Below are positions 9,801 to 17,718 of a DNA stretch of 64,000 nucleotides, one piece after another. Positions within the stretch are counted from its first letter, which is position 1. The number at the start of each line of letters is the position of its first letter. The notes beneath the pieces are model-generated. The model had not been told where the DNA came from. It made no database searches and worked only from the letters and a program-made list of their open reading frames with translations. The position numbers were made by a program, and so were the translations under genes. The stretch is from contig NZ_KZ686268.1 in NCBI RefSeq assembly GCF_003029735.1, positions 917,769 through 981,768 on the forward strand. The letters run 5' to 3'. The DNA comes from Pedobacter yulinensis. Its GTDB lineage: Bacteria; Bacteroidota; Bacteroidia; Sphingobacteriales; Sphingobacteriaceae.

Positions 9801-11219
9801 AAAGGCAATGCTGCCGTTGTCGCCGAAGCCGAATTCCCATTCGCCGGCTATGACGAGGTCGGCGTTGAAAGTGCCCTGCGAAATGTCAGCCTGGAAATCG
9901 ATCTTTTCAAAGACCAGGTCTGCAGGAACGGTGGTCTGCTGCGGATAGAATGCGGCGATCAATGCCGCTACGCCCGGTTCTTCGCCCGGTTGCAACTGGC
10001 CCGACAGAATCAGGTCTTCAGCATTGCCAAGCTGCGCCTGGATCAGGATCGGAACGACCCCGCCCAGTTCAAATATTCCTGCAAAATTGAATTCGTAAAG
10101 GGGCGAGGCGCCGAAGGGCTGGAAAATACTGAACGTAAATGCCAGGTTACCGATGGAGATGACCGGGGTGCTGCCATTCATCCAAACATTCCAGAGTTCG
10201 CCCTGGAGTACGGAAATGGTCATCATGGCATATTCCAGGTTATGCGAAGTAAGGCCGATGCCGAAATTCATGGCCGTAATCGCAATCAGACTCTCATCGG
10301 TCTGAAACTGGCCGGGCAGGCTGCTGACGATGCCATTGTTGCTCCCGAAATAGGTGTTGATCGCAGATTCATCAATGGCCAGCGCCGTGCCGGTTACCTC
10401 CAGGTTCAAGACGCCGTCGGCTTCGCCACTCAGCAGCGCGCCCAGGTTCAGGGTCGACTGGCCGAAGGCCAGTGACGCGGTGAAAAGTACCCCTTTCTGG
10501 TATTGGTCAATGCCGGGAAGCAGGCCGGCAAAAAGCGTCACCGAAAGTGTCAGCGAGACCGAACCCTGTCCAAAAAGATTTGAAATGGTACCCGAACCGA
10601 GGGCCAGCTGCATGTTGATGCTTTCCTGGCCTGGAACACTCATGTCCAGGCCGACCGGGCCGAAAACGGTACTTTCCGAAGTAAAAGCTTCGAGCAGGCT
10701 GAGGGCAAGGGTGAACGATGCGGGGCCCTGTGTGTGGCTGAATAAGCCGTAGAAATATAGTCCGGAGGCGGTAGCCGCCGCATTGTTGACCGGATCTGTG
10801 GCCGGGCCCGAGGTCATGACCAGGGCCGGTGCAACGGAGGTGTCAAGAACGAGCGTATCATAAATGCTGCCCGCAAAAAAAGGGATCGACTGGCTGAAGG
10901 TCCAGGCTCCCGGAAGAGCGAAGTGCATCAGCAGGATGAATGCGCCGCTGTTCACAGAATCAGGGCTGAACTGGATCGTGACCTGGGGGTTGACCAGGCC
11001 GAAAAAAGACCCGTTCACATTTCCTTTGAAGACAATGTTGGCGCCTTCTGCGGCAAAACCGGTGCTGTTATTGAGCGGTATGGTGGTACTGGTTATGCCC
11101 AGTTGCGTAAACAGCGCCGTGTAGGCGGGGTTCTGAAGCGTGGAAATATCCATGCTGCCGGAACCGGCTCCTCCCGGGTAACCTTGCTGCAGGAGGGCAA
11201 GCAGATCAGATTGAGTCAT
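6843..11219 (-). CDS. Very large beta-rich protein, DUF6603-like (1458 aa)
   Basis: The protein starts MTQSDLLALLQQGYPGGAG with no signal peptide. It is rich in Gly, Ser, Thr and Leu, acidic, and I noticed no cysteine. Alternating strands repeat through its length (LSLTGAKLTFDSQNLIFTF, ITYIDIVMALGLYGLPQLPD), and a proline spacer (TPPPPPAQ) sits near residue 690. The stretch around 858-875, containing FFFVTGLAGGFGYN, and the following strands recall DUF6603 proteins; this is from memory and unverified. The C-terminus has a helical tail ending in charged residues. The gene lies 18 nt after the nuclease-like gene and 22 nt before the 443-aa gene. The long beta architecture fits a fibre, shell or barrel-like scaffold, but no activity can be inferred. 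Confidence 0.85.
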   Translation of the reverse strand: MTQSDLLALLQQGYPGGAGSGSMDISTLQNPAYTALFTQLGITSTTIPLNNSTGFAAEGANIVFKGNVNGSFFGLVNPQVTIQFSPDSVNSGAFILLMHFALPGAWTFSQSIPFFAGSIYDTLVLDTSVAPALVMTSGPATDPVNNAAATASGLYFYGLFSHTQGPASFTLALSLLEAFTSESTVFGPVGLDMSVPGQESINMQLALGSGTISNLFGQGSVSLTLSVTLFAGLLPGIDQYQKGVLFTASLAFGQSTLNLGALLSGEADGVLNLEVTGTALAIDESAINTYFGSNNGIVSSLPGQFQTDESLIAITAMNFGIGLTSHNLEYAMMTISVLQGELWNVWMNGSTPVISIGNLAFTFSIFQPFGASPLYEFNFAGIFELGGVVPILIQAQLGNAEDLILSGQLQPGEEPGVAALIAAFYPQQTTVPADLVFEKIDFQADISQGTFNADLVIAGEWEFGFGDNGSIAFEELSMFFSYDSSNTPFIQAGVEGIFRIDQTNQFDIALTLSNTNFTFSGAWKDTGTPITYIDIVMALGLYGLPQLPDIDLSLTGAKLTFDSQNLIFTFELDSKSFGDALIIAGKSTTGAWGFVFGLEATPKGEPINIDITNIPVVGNLVPAGDDTLSITNLRFVGATNSLPAVTLSAAQQAIVGTQLSSGITLSIDFAVGTLLSESFTVRFALSDGSQYDTPPPPPAQSTTLWQPPAPQQSGLPASAPAGSLATWVKVQRSFGPVQIDSVGFQIVNGNSLALLVSGGVSLGGLSIGLTALEAVIPISKPFTPSFSLGGLEVAYTGTGFSVAGGLLTVPGKTPAEYLGNLSVNAGPFGVTAFGMYSTVAGQPSLFAYLAVSVPLGGPPFFFVTGLAGGFGYNAQIQLPTIENVATYPLIQAVTQTPPQSASQVQAELQQLVSTQNNQNWLAAGIGFSSFEMLNSFALLTVSFGNTFAVALMGESSLSVPLSTKDEIKVEPIAEAQMEILIEFLPSNGIFAVNAQLTPSSYVLSKNAKLTGGFAFDLWFSPSPYAGDFVITLGGYNPYYVPQKYYPAVPRLGISWQLSSLMSITGSAYFALTPSVIMAGGSLNAVYHAGNLRAWFTAEADFLIRFKPFSFIVSISVTVGVSMKLNLLFTTTTITLSVGLGLQLWGLPFGGTARMDLSIISISINFGSSLSKPPEVNWDIFTESFLPPPQSVPPAGQASPLAPQALDATGVPVTTTDSILSLSASSGLLQSISTYTWQVDPETFVMLLTLQIPATSAVVNTTDEHNNPVSTPVSGSWNTNLGVGPMGVGPGGLTAALTIQITAPAAGDEDVWVAQAVTGQVASGLWANTTNTMSTDGTLQNVLVGVSLVPVPPQPATTAAIDLSLLLYDPGNPVSWNWSSPQVVNTDPYGNDNPMAEMQSSLIDATVAATRSSWINSLIAQGFALSNEVDVSDFSSNANNLLLSAPALRLAGEEKAESE

Positions 11220-11237
11220 GCTGGTGCGGGTTAAAGG

Positions 11238-12869
11238 TCAGGATTGCAGTTGAAGGCTGATGGCCAGGTGGTCGCTGATGGCGTGTCTGTAAATGGTCAA
11301 TGCATCGCCAATACCGGCAGGTGTTACATTGAACCCGTTTGTTAACAGTGTCTGGGTTGCGGTCAGTGAACTGATCGCATCGGTGGTGCTTGCCAGTCTT
11401 GCATTATAGGTCGCCAGCTGGGCAGCCGCATTCTTCGCCCGTTTTTGCAGCGTGGTATTACTGGGGTCCTTGCTCAGGTTGGCCGCTGCCGTCTTAGAGG
11501 TGTTTGTGCCTCGCTTTACAGCTGCCGCAATCTTGGCCTGCGCCTTGTTTGCAGTCGCCAGCGCTTTCTGAACGTGCGCAAGTCCGCCAAATGCACGAAA
11601 AAACACCATAAGCGCCGTTGCTATGGTTGCATTGAACCCGGTTCCGGGATAAAAAGCTTCGAGTGGCAGCGTAATCTTGGGCGAATTGGCTACCATAGAC
11701 AACTGATTGGCACTCGTGCCGCTTGTCCGGTAGTAGAAATTGTCGTAAATGTTCCCCTGGGTATCCTGCGGTTTGGCCGTATTGGTTACGAATCTTGAGC
11801 TAAGCGAGGTGTAGGAGGGGTAAGGAAGCCTTGCAAAGCCGGCACTCAGGGGGCTAAGGATGATTGGATTAAAGATAAGTTCTGTTTTCTGAGGTGTGAT
11901 GGGGCCGAATACGACGCCGTTGGGGTTGCCCGTTGCCGGAGCGCGCTGGTACAACCTGGCCATGGTAAAGGTCTGATTGCTTGCAACGTTAAAATCGCCC
12001 ATTACCATCATGTTTTTGTCTGGATTAGCCGGGGCGAGCGGCAAGCTCATCCCGATGATGTTAATCGCTTCAAAACGCGTAATATCCTGCGGTCCCGGGG
12101 CATGGTAGAGCGCCAGGGTTAAAGGTTTCGTGTCGAGCTTGAGGTTGATCAGGTAGGGGGACCGGTCACCGTAAGTAACAAAACGCAGCACGTCAAGCTG
12201 GGTCAGAATTGACCCGATCTGAGTAAGCTGTTGCGCTGTAAAAGTAACCGGTGGGGGCGGGTTCTTCGTGGCATCAAATTTTACCGGTGTGCCGTTCTTC
12301 AGCGATTGCCAGATGTCTGGATTGACGCGGAAGGTTTTGGTTCTTTTGTTTGATGAACGTTCTCTCCAGATACCCTTGATCAGGTAGCCGTTTGCGGTGA
12401 GCGACAAAAGGAAATCGGACTGATCGGTAGCGGCGGTCACATTGGCAGCCTGGAAGAGGCCGGCGAACGCTTGTTCATCGGCCACATTGAGAAGCGAGGT
12501 CGGCCCCGGGAGTGCCGTCATGTCCAGATCGAAGGTAGCGGTAGATTTCCAAAGGTAAATGTACTCTTCCTGCGTACCCCCATCCTGCCGGGAACTTACA
12601 GCGCCCTTCCAGGTTGTGCCGGCGGTACCATTGTTGTTCAGGGCAGATAGCAGCCAGTTGTTCAGCAGCTGACCGATGCCGGACTTGACTTCCATGATGC
12701 CCATTACGTCAAGGTTGAGCCCCTTCGCAACGGCAGCAATAAAATCTACGATCTGGGATTTGGAGAGCGGCGGGGTTGCCTGGCCTTTGACTTTTGGTGA
12801 CAAAATCGCCGCCTTGGCCGCGCCGAAGCTCTCAACGTTCCAGCTGAGAACGGTAATTGTGGTAGACAT
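11238..12869 (-). CDS. Endonuclease/exonuclease/phosphatase-fold protein (543 aa)
   Basis: The DNase I-like fold is recognisable from its ordered active-site motifs: SWNVESFG (Asn11), MGIMEV (Glu60), a YHAPGP stretch (His256), MVMGDFNV (Asp292, Asn294), YDNF (Asp376) and ISDHLA (Asp533, His534). All expected catalytic positions appear present, so activity as a metal-dependent nuclease or phosphodiesterase is likely. There is no signal peptide. Between YDNF and SDH lies an unusual insertion, about residues 425-515, that is Ala/Lys/Thr-rich and probably helical. The family usually has 250-350 residues, so this one is enlarged. It is the first gene of the six-gene operon. Possible roles are effector nuclease, defence nuclease or phosphatase; the substrate cannot be told. 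Confidence 0.88.
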   Translation of the reverse strand: MSTTITVLSWNVESFGAAKAAILSPKVKGQATPPLSKSQIVDFIAAVAKGLNLDVMGIMEVKSGIGQLLNNWLLSALNNNGTAGTTWKGAVSSRQDGGTQEEYIYLWKSTATFDLDMTALPGPTSLLNVADEQAFAGLFQAANVTAATDQSDFLLSLTANGYLIKGIWRERSSNKRTKTFRVNPDIWQSLKNGTPVKFDATKNPPPPVTFTAQQLTQIGSILTQLDVLRFVTYGDRSPYLINLKLDTKPLTLALYHAPGPQDITRFEAINIIGMSLPLAPANPDKNMMVMGDFNVASNQTFTMARLYQRAPATGNPNGVVFGPITPQKTELIFNPIILSPLSAGFARLPYPSYTSLSSRFVTNTAKPQDTQGNIYDNFYYRTSGTSANQLSMVANSPKITLPLEAFYPGTGFNATIATALMVFFRAFGGLAHVQKALATANKAQAKIAAAVKRGTNTSKTAAANLSKDPSNTTLQKRAKNAAAQLATYNARLASTTDAISSLTATQTLLTNGFNVTPAGIGDALTIYRHAISDHLAISLQLQS

Positions 12870-13303
12870 AGGGAATAGGGTTGATTACTACCAATTTACA
12901 AAAAGATCGGAAATTGCCAGCGACAACCAGGAAGAAATTTATCCCGACATCTCCTGGATCAGGACAGGAAGAATCGTTCATGACATGCATGTAAAGAAAA
13001 TGCCTTTTGCCGCTTAAATACTGATTATTTAAGATGAGCCTGTCAGGTATGTCTGTTTTGTTCATTTTGTTCAGTTGAGAATCCTCCAAAACTTCTGAAA
13101 CTGCGGGGCCGGCGCAGGCGTTGCGGAAATGCGTTTTTCTTACCTTCATCCGAAGGCCACTGTACCCATTGCGACAGCCCCGACACAGGGTCCGGCAGCC
13201 TAAGCTGCTAAAAGGATTTTATGCACTTCCGCTTTATTCAGCTATATTCGGTTTGGGACATCTGCGGCTTTCGCAACGCAGATGAACCGGTAACTGATCC
13301 GCT
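12870..13303. other. Divergent intergenic region (434 bp)
   Basis: No convincing gene lies here. It separates the minus-strand six-gene operon from the plus-strand glycosidase gene and must hold promoters for both. Toward the glycosidase, TATATTCG at 13243-13250 matches the Bacteroidota -7 element TAnnTTTG with one mismatch. Toward the operon, TAAATTGG at 12898-12891 is a one-mismatch match, but no good -33 element is spaced correctly. Both are weak calls. Confidence 0.4.
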
Positions 13304-15154
13304 ATGTCAAATTTTCTGAATCCCGTCCGGGTGTTCCCTGCTGCACTATTTAGCCTGTCGATCCTGCTGATCGCCTTATCCGCTCACAGCCAGAAGGCAC
13401 CGGCTCCAGATGTGGAATTGCGCCGGCTGAAAGAACTGTCGGCAGCCCGCTTGTCTGCCGATATAGACGAGTTCAATGCCTACAGGGATCGTCCTGAATC
13501 AGACGGGCCGTTCAATGCCCGCAACAATAAATCCTTCCTGCAGGAAAACATTCCCCTGTTTATCAGTTCCGATACTCAGATGCGCAGGGTGTACAATTAC
13601 CGCTGGTGGATGATCAGCAAACACCTCAAAGAATACGATGACCTGCGCGACCGTAGAAAATACTGGGTAGTGACAGAGTTTTTCGGCCTAAAGCCCTGGG
13701 CTTCGCTGAGCGGCGCGATTACCTGCCCGGCCGGTCACCAGTTTTACGACGTCAGGTGGCTGCGGGATGGGCGGTTTTTAAAGTCATATGCCGACTATTT
13801 CATGAGCGGGTCGGCCTCGAAACTGAACCAGCGTGAGAATGATAACTTTCTCACCTATTTAAGTCGGCCCGAAAGCCACCATTTTTCGAGCTGGATGGTC
13901 GACGGAATCGGAGCCTACCTGAAGGTGCATCCGGACAGGCAGTGGTTGCATGGCCTGCTACCGCATATGGAGAAACACCAACAGGTTTGGGACAGCCTTT
14001 TTACGGTCAGGAAACCCGGGGCCAGAACCGATGGGATGTACAAAATCCTGGATTTATATGATGGCATGGAGTTCAGTCTTTCGGCAGTTCTTGGCTTGAT
14101 TGCCAGCGATGGCGCTTACAGTCTGTATACGGCCGAAAACTGGAAAAACTATTACCTGGGCTGGGAGACTACAGGAAACGCAGCGGCTTCAGCGCAGGCC
14201 AGGCAATACCCGCGCGCATACCGCAAAGGATATCCTGATTTTTACCTGGTCAGGCCCTCTGTTAACGGATATGCTTACGCGAACCTACGGTCGTTGTCTG
14301 ATTTGTATGAGCTGGATCGTGTGCCCGGCGGTACGGAGAGCAAAAAGAAATCTGCACTGTACGCAGCGCGGGCAACTGCTTTACAGCAAAAAGTACTGAA
14401 CGTGCTATGGAATGAACAGGACCAGTTTTTTAACACCTACAGTGCAGGCGACAACGCGTTCGGCAAGGGCGACTATGAGGCGCGCGTGCGGGAATCGGTA
14501 GGCTACACGCCCTGGTATTTCAACATGCTGCCGAAAAATCAGGCCCGGCGCTTCAGCAAAGCCTGGGATATGTTTCGCTCGCAGCAAGGATTTTACCACG
14601 CAGCAGGAATGACGACTGCAGAACGCCGGCACCCTTACTACAACGAGCAGGCCTATGCCTGGAACGGCCGGGGCTGGCCTTTTCAAAATTCCGTTGTCTA
14701 CAAAGCATATGCAAACTACCTTCGTAACTATAAGCAGGAAATCACAGATGCCGACCGGCAGCTTCTGTATGACTACGTTCAGAAACTGGCACAAATGCAT
14801 GGCAGGGAAAGCCTGAACATTGGCGAATGGTACATTCCGAGCAACGGCCTTGCTTTTGGTGGTGAGAAGGATTATTTTCATTCCACTTTCCCCGACATCC
14901 TGATCGAGGATCTGCTCGGCTTCAAGCCAAGTCATGAAAACAAGTTTTCAATTCATCCCTTATTGCCAGCAGATAAATGGGACTACTTTTATCTGGGAAA
15001 CATCCGTTACCACGGCCATGACATCGACATCGTCTGGAAAAAAGACTGGGATTCCGGCAAGCCCGGAAACCAGGGCGGCCTCTGTGTTTGGATAGACAAC
15101 CAGCTACGGGCCAGGGCGGGTTCGCTTGATCGTGAACTCAGCATTAATTTATAG
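13304..15154 (+). CDS. Secreted MGH1/GH63-like glycoside hydrolase
   Basis: This 616-aa protein has an N-terminal signal peptide with a hydrophobic stretch (LFSLSILLIALSAHS) before QKAP, so it acts outside the cytoplasm. The (alpha/alpha)6-barrel family is indicated by WVVTEFFGLKPW near residue 125, DVRWLRDGRF near 150, LYDGMEFSLS near 245, and AYAWNGRGWPFQNSVVY near 450-466, the last typical of MGH1-like and GH63-like enzymes. Asp and Glu candidates for acid/base catalysis lie in the DGMEFS and NEQAYAW stretches. The substrate, possibly an alpha-glucoside or mannoside, is not determinable. It stands alone: the neighbours upstream are divergent and the GNAT gene follows after 54 nt. Confidence 0.85.
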   Translation: MSNFLNPVRVFPAALFSLSILLIALSAHSQKAPAPDVELRRLKELSAARLSADIDEFNAYRDRPESDGPFNARNNKSFLQENIPLFISSDTQMRRVYNYRWWMISKHLKEYDDLRDRRKYWVVTEFFGLKPWASLSGAITCPAGHQFYDVRWLRDGRFLKSYADYFMSGSASKLNQRENDNFLTYLSRPESHHFSSWMVDGIGAYLKVHPDRQWLHGLLPHMEKHQQVWDSLFTVRKPGARTDGMYKILDLYDGMEFSLSAVLGLIASDGAYSLYTAENWKNYYLGWETTGNAAASAQARQYPRAYRKGYPDFYLVRPSVNGYAYANLRSLSDLYELDRVPGGTESKKKSALYAARATALQQKVLNVLWNEQDQFFNTYSAGDNAFGKGDYEARVRESVGYTPWYFNMLPKNQARRFSKAWDMFRSQQGFYHAAGMTTAERRHPYYNEQAYAWNGRGWPFQNSVVYKAYANYLRNYKQEITDADRQLLYDYVQKLAQMHGRESLNIGEWYIPSNGLAFGGEKDYFHSTFPDILIEDLLGFKPSHENKFSIHPLLPADKWDYFYLGNIRYHGHDIDIVWKKDWDSGKPGNQGGLCVWIDNQLRARAGSLDRELSINL

Positions 15155-15208
15155 ACAGAGCGGCGCATGTAACCGGTCTCCCGCAGGAATACCTTACTTT
15201 TATCCGGC

Positions 15209-15655
15209 ATGACACAAATCTTTCAGGCAACGGCCCATCACCATGACGAGGTACTCGCGATCTGGGAAAGCGCCGTCCGCGCTACCCATCATTTCCTTTC
15301 CGAGACTGACATCATTTTTTACAGGGAATCGCTGCGGTCGGCACTGCCCGAGATGGAAGTCTACTGTTTGGCCGATGCCGATGGCATTACAGGCTTCGTC
15401 TGCGCAGAAGAGCAAATGGTACATGCCTTGTTTGTGCGCCCGGAAAAGGCAGGTCAGGGCGTGGGCACGGCGCTCATGCAGTTTGCCATTGAAGAAAAAA
15501 AGATCTTTCGTGTCGATGTAAATGAACAAAATGAAGCGGCTTTTCGTTTCTATAAACGGCTTGGCTTCAAAGTGTTTGCAAGGCGGGAGTTGGATGGGGC
15601 CGGTAAGCCGTACCCATTGCTGATGCTTGAACTGCCGCAACCTGGTAGCGCTTAA
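15209..15655 (+). CDS. GNAT family N-acetyltransferase (YjaB-like)
   Basis: A 148-aa cytoplasmic acetyltransferase that would transfer acetyl from acetyl-CoA to an amine. The acetyl-CoA pyrophosphate loop is visible as LFVRPEKAGQGVGTALM (residues around 72-88), and the C-terminal motif VDVNEQNEAAFRFYKRLGF is typical of YjaB-like members. Length and layout match a complete single-domain GNAT. The acceptor is unknown. It follows the glycosidase gene by 54 nt without obvious functional link. Confidence 0.9.
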   Translation: MTQIFQATAHHHDEVLAIWESAVRATHHFLSETDIIFYRESLRSALPEMEVYCLADADGITGFVCAEEQMVHALFVRPEKAGQGVGTALMQFAIEEKKIFRVDVNEQNEAAFRFYKRLGFKVFARRELDGAGKPYPLLMLELPQPGSA

Positions 15656-15702
15656 GCAGCGCTCTTCATCTTATCTGTATTGTATTCCTTAAAAAAAGAC
15701 CA

Positions 15703-16074
15703 ATGAATCCGACTGTTGCCATTCCCCTGCGCAAGGAAACCCTGAATGCCATACTGGCAGGACGGCCTGACCGCATTGCGCTGCTGCAGACCGACCTGCA
15801 AACTTATCCTGCTCAGTTGGCCGACCTGGTAAATGCCTATTTGGAGGAGCGTTACCGGATGACCGGCGGGCCCGGGCTGCTGATCGATTTTACGGAAAAA
15901 CTCCGGGGCACGGTCCTGGTTAACTTTCGCGCCAGCCAATACAATGCCTGTGACGGAATCGAACTGACAATTCATGACGACCGCCGCCTGCAGTTTGAGG
16001 TCGATACAATCAAGGCAACGCTGCGCATTAGCGGAGATCCGGTTCCTGAACGGTCTACTTTCGAAGAATTTTAG
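15703..16074 (+). CDS. Hypothetical protein (123 aa)
   Basis: I do not recognise it. The start MNPTVAIPLRKETLNAIL is chosen at the first ATG after an A-rich leader. The N-terminal half looks helical (RPDRIALLQTDLQTYPAQLADLVNAYL is interrupted by prolines), and the second half looks like beta strands (GTVLVNFRA, DGIELTIHD, LQFEVDTI). There is no signal peptide. An opposite-strand frame covers the same stretch but has poorer residue composition. A small cytosolic protein is likely; the role is unknown. Confidence 0.6.
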   Translation: MNPTVAIPLRKETLNAILAGRPDRIALLQTDLQTYPAQLADLVNAYLEERYRMTGGPGLLIDFTEKLRGTVLVNFRASQYNACDGIELTIHDDRRLQFEVDTIKATLRISGDPVPERSTFEEF

Positions 16075-16103
16075 GAAACTGCTCACGCAACTGCCATTGG
16101 CGT

Positions 16104-16757
16104 TCAGTTTCCGGCATTTTCTTTCAGCCATTTGAGCCGGCGGGCATCGGGCAGGTGTTTCACGGAGAAATGTTCAAAACGCGCTTCAAAACCCTTCCCG
16201 TCTGGCGAAGCGGCCATGAGGCCAACCATAACCGGTGTGTTGTCTTTCAGGTAGGCATTGCGCATCATGGTGTACTCTTTGTCATCGAAAGAATAGAATA
16301 CCTCGACGGCATCCAGCCGCCTTACAGCTTTGATCCAGACAAAAGGGAGGGCTTTATCTTGTTTGATAACACTCCAGTCGCTCGTTTTGTGTGTCACCAC
16401 CGTGCTCAAATTGTAGCTGCCGTCTACAAACTCGATCCCCGCCTTAATGTAGTTTTCCTGGTCGGTGCGCAGCATGATGCCCATCTGGTCAAAGCGGGCC
16501 TTGTAATTGCCGGTTATTTTGACCTTAACCTCAAACTCGCCGCCATAGGTGCCGAAATAAAAAGGCGCATCATCGACTGTAAAGCCGTAGTGTGAAATAC
16601 GCCAGTAGTCGCTTTGCGGGGTAACGAACATGGTCAGGACGTTGTTTTTTATTTCCCACTTTTCGGGTTCGTTAAACCATTGCATTTTTTCGAGTTTTTG
16701 GGCAGAGCAAACCTGCGTCAGGGCCAGGCCCAGTAAGCTAAAAAGGATTCTTTTCAT
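16104..16757 (-). CDS. Secreted DUF1349 family protein
   Basis: A 217-aa protein with a signal peptide (MKRILFSLLGLALTQ, then VCSAQ). The start at 16757 is chosen because it opens directly with the signal peptide; an upstream extension would reach into the divergent promoter region. The body has the concanavalin-like beta pattern of DUF1349: WFNEPEKWEIKNN, VTPQSDYWR, GEFEVKVKITG, FDQMGIMLR, YIKAGIEFVDG, VTHKTSDWS and FVWIKAVRR. Family members bind or process carbohydrates, but no catalytic assignment is firm. The LuxR-type regulator gene is divergent 119 bp away and could share control. Confidence 0.85.
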   Translation of the reverse strand: MKRILFSLLGLALTQVCSAQKLEKMQWFNEPEKWEIKNNVLTMFVTPQSDYWRISHYGFTVDDAPFYFGTYGGEFEVKVKITGNYKARFDQMGIMLRTDQENYIKAGIEFVDGSYNLSTVVTHKTSDWSVIKQDKALPFVWIKAVRRLDAVEVFYSFDDKEYTMMRNAYLKDNTPVMVGLMAASPDGKGFEARFEHFSVKHLPDARRLKWLKENAGN

Positions 16758-16876
16758 ATAATAGTCAATTCGCTTCCGTACAGTTTTCAGATGCCCGCAC
16801 CTGGAATCATTATCTTTTGCAAAATTACCAGGCGTACACAGGCGTTTCAATACTGATTAATAACCATTTTTGCAGC

Positions 16877-17635
16877 ATGAATGATATTGCAGTGATTCTG
16901 GGCAACCAGCTGCTTTCGCAGGATTTTGAACAAGCAGGCGGCGGCACCAAACTCGAGCAGGCCAAACACCTGGCCAGCCTGTACGCTTCTGCCGACCAGG
17001 CCATCGTGGTCTTAAGCGACCTGGTTTTCAACAAAAGTTATGTGTATTACGGTTCGGCAGCAGCCGCGCTTGGGTTGCAGGGACAGTTAAGCGGTGCTCA
17101 GATTGATTCGATCTGGGAAGAGGAGGTTTTTGCAAGGATCCACCCGGACGACCTGCAAGCCAAACACATGCAGGAGCTTCGTTTTTTTCACTTTCTCAAG
17201 GGTATTTCGCCGGCTGAACGTTCAGATTACCATGTGGTGCGAAAACTGCGGATGTACAATGCCATGAACCGGTATGTACCTGTACTGCATCGGATGTATT
17301 ACCTGCTCGACCTGCGAAATGACCATACCGAAATGGCCTTGTGCCTGTACGGTTTTGACCATTTTCCCTCTGATCATTTTGAAGGACGTATTGTAAACGC
17401 GCGTACCGGCGAGGCTGTGCCTGCCGGCGACGGGCGGGCCAATATGCTGTCCCGGCGCGAACAGGAAGTGCTTTCGCTCATTGACAGTGGCAAAGCAAGC
17501 AAGGAAATTGCGGGTACGCTTTGTATCAGCCTGAACACCGTAAACAGGCACCGCCAGAACATCCTTGAAAAGCTGCGGGTCAGCAACTCGATCGAGGCCT
17601 GCCGTGTGGCGCGCTCGTTCAACTGGATCGGCTAA
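16877..17635 (+). CDS. LuxR-type transcriptional regulator with PAS-like N-terminal domain
   Basis: A 252-aa DNA-binding regulator. I chose the ATG at 16877 (MNDIAVILGNQLL) because the upstream 20 codons overlap the divergent promoter region. Residues 1-180 resemble a sensory PAS-like region (VLSDLVFNKSYVYYGS, WEEEVFARIHPDDLQ). The C-terminal helix-turn-helix is clear: LSRREQEVLSLIDSG, SKEIAGTLCISLNTVNRHRQNIL and EKLRVSNSIEA. No phosphoacceptor receiver is visible, so it is not a classical response regulator. The ligand is unknown. Divergent position suggests it may control the DUF1349 gene; this is inference. Confidence 0.88.
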   Translation: MNDIAVILGNQLLSQDFEQAGGGTKLEQAKHLASLYASADQAIVVLSDLVFNKSYVYYGSAAAALGLQGQLSGAQIDSIWEEEVFARIHPDDLQAKHMQELRFFHFLKGISPAERSDYHVVRKLRMYNAMNRYVPVLHRMYYLLDLRNDHTEMALCLYGFDHFPSDHFEGRIVNARTGEAVPAGDGRANMLSRREQEVLSLIDSGKASKEIAGTLCISLNTVNRHRQNILEKLRVSNSIEACRVARSFNWIG

Positions 17636-17718
17636 GGCCTGGTTTTGCCGGTAGGGTTAAACCTTTCGGGCTTTGAAACGTTCCTTCAGCGACCGCAGCA
17701 GCCGCTGCGTGGCAAACA

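Noticed and set aside
1..12869. Type IX secretion cargo interpretation for the large left-end proteins
   Set aside because: Type IX cargo needs an N-terminal Sec signal and a typical C-terminal domain; neither is visible in these proteins.
12832..13149. Minus-strand open frame at the head of the six-gene operon
   Set aside because: It overlaps the nuclease-like gene's start, has no recognisable domain and no plausible leader.
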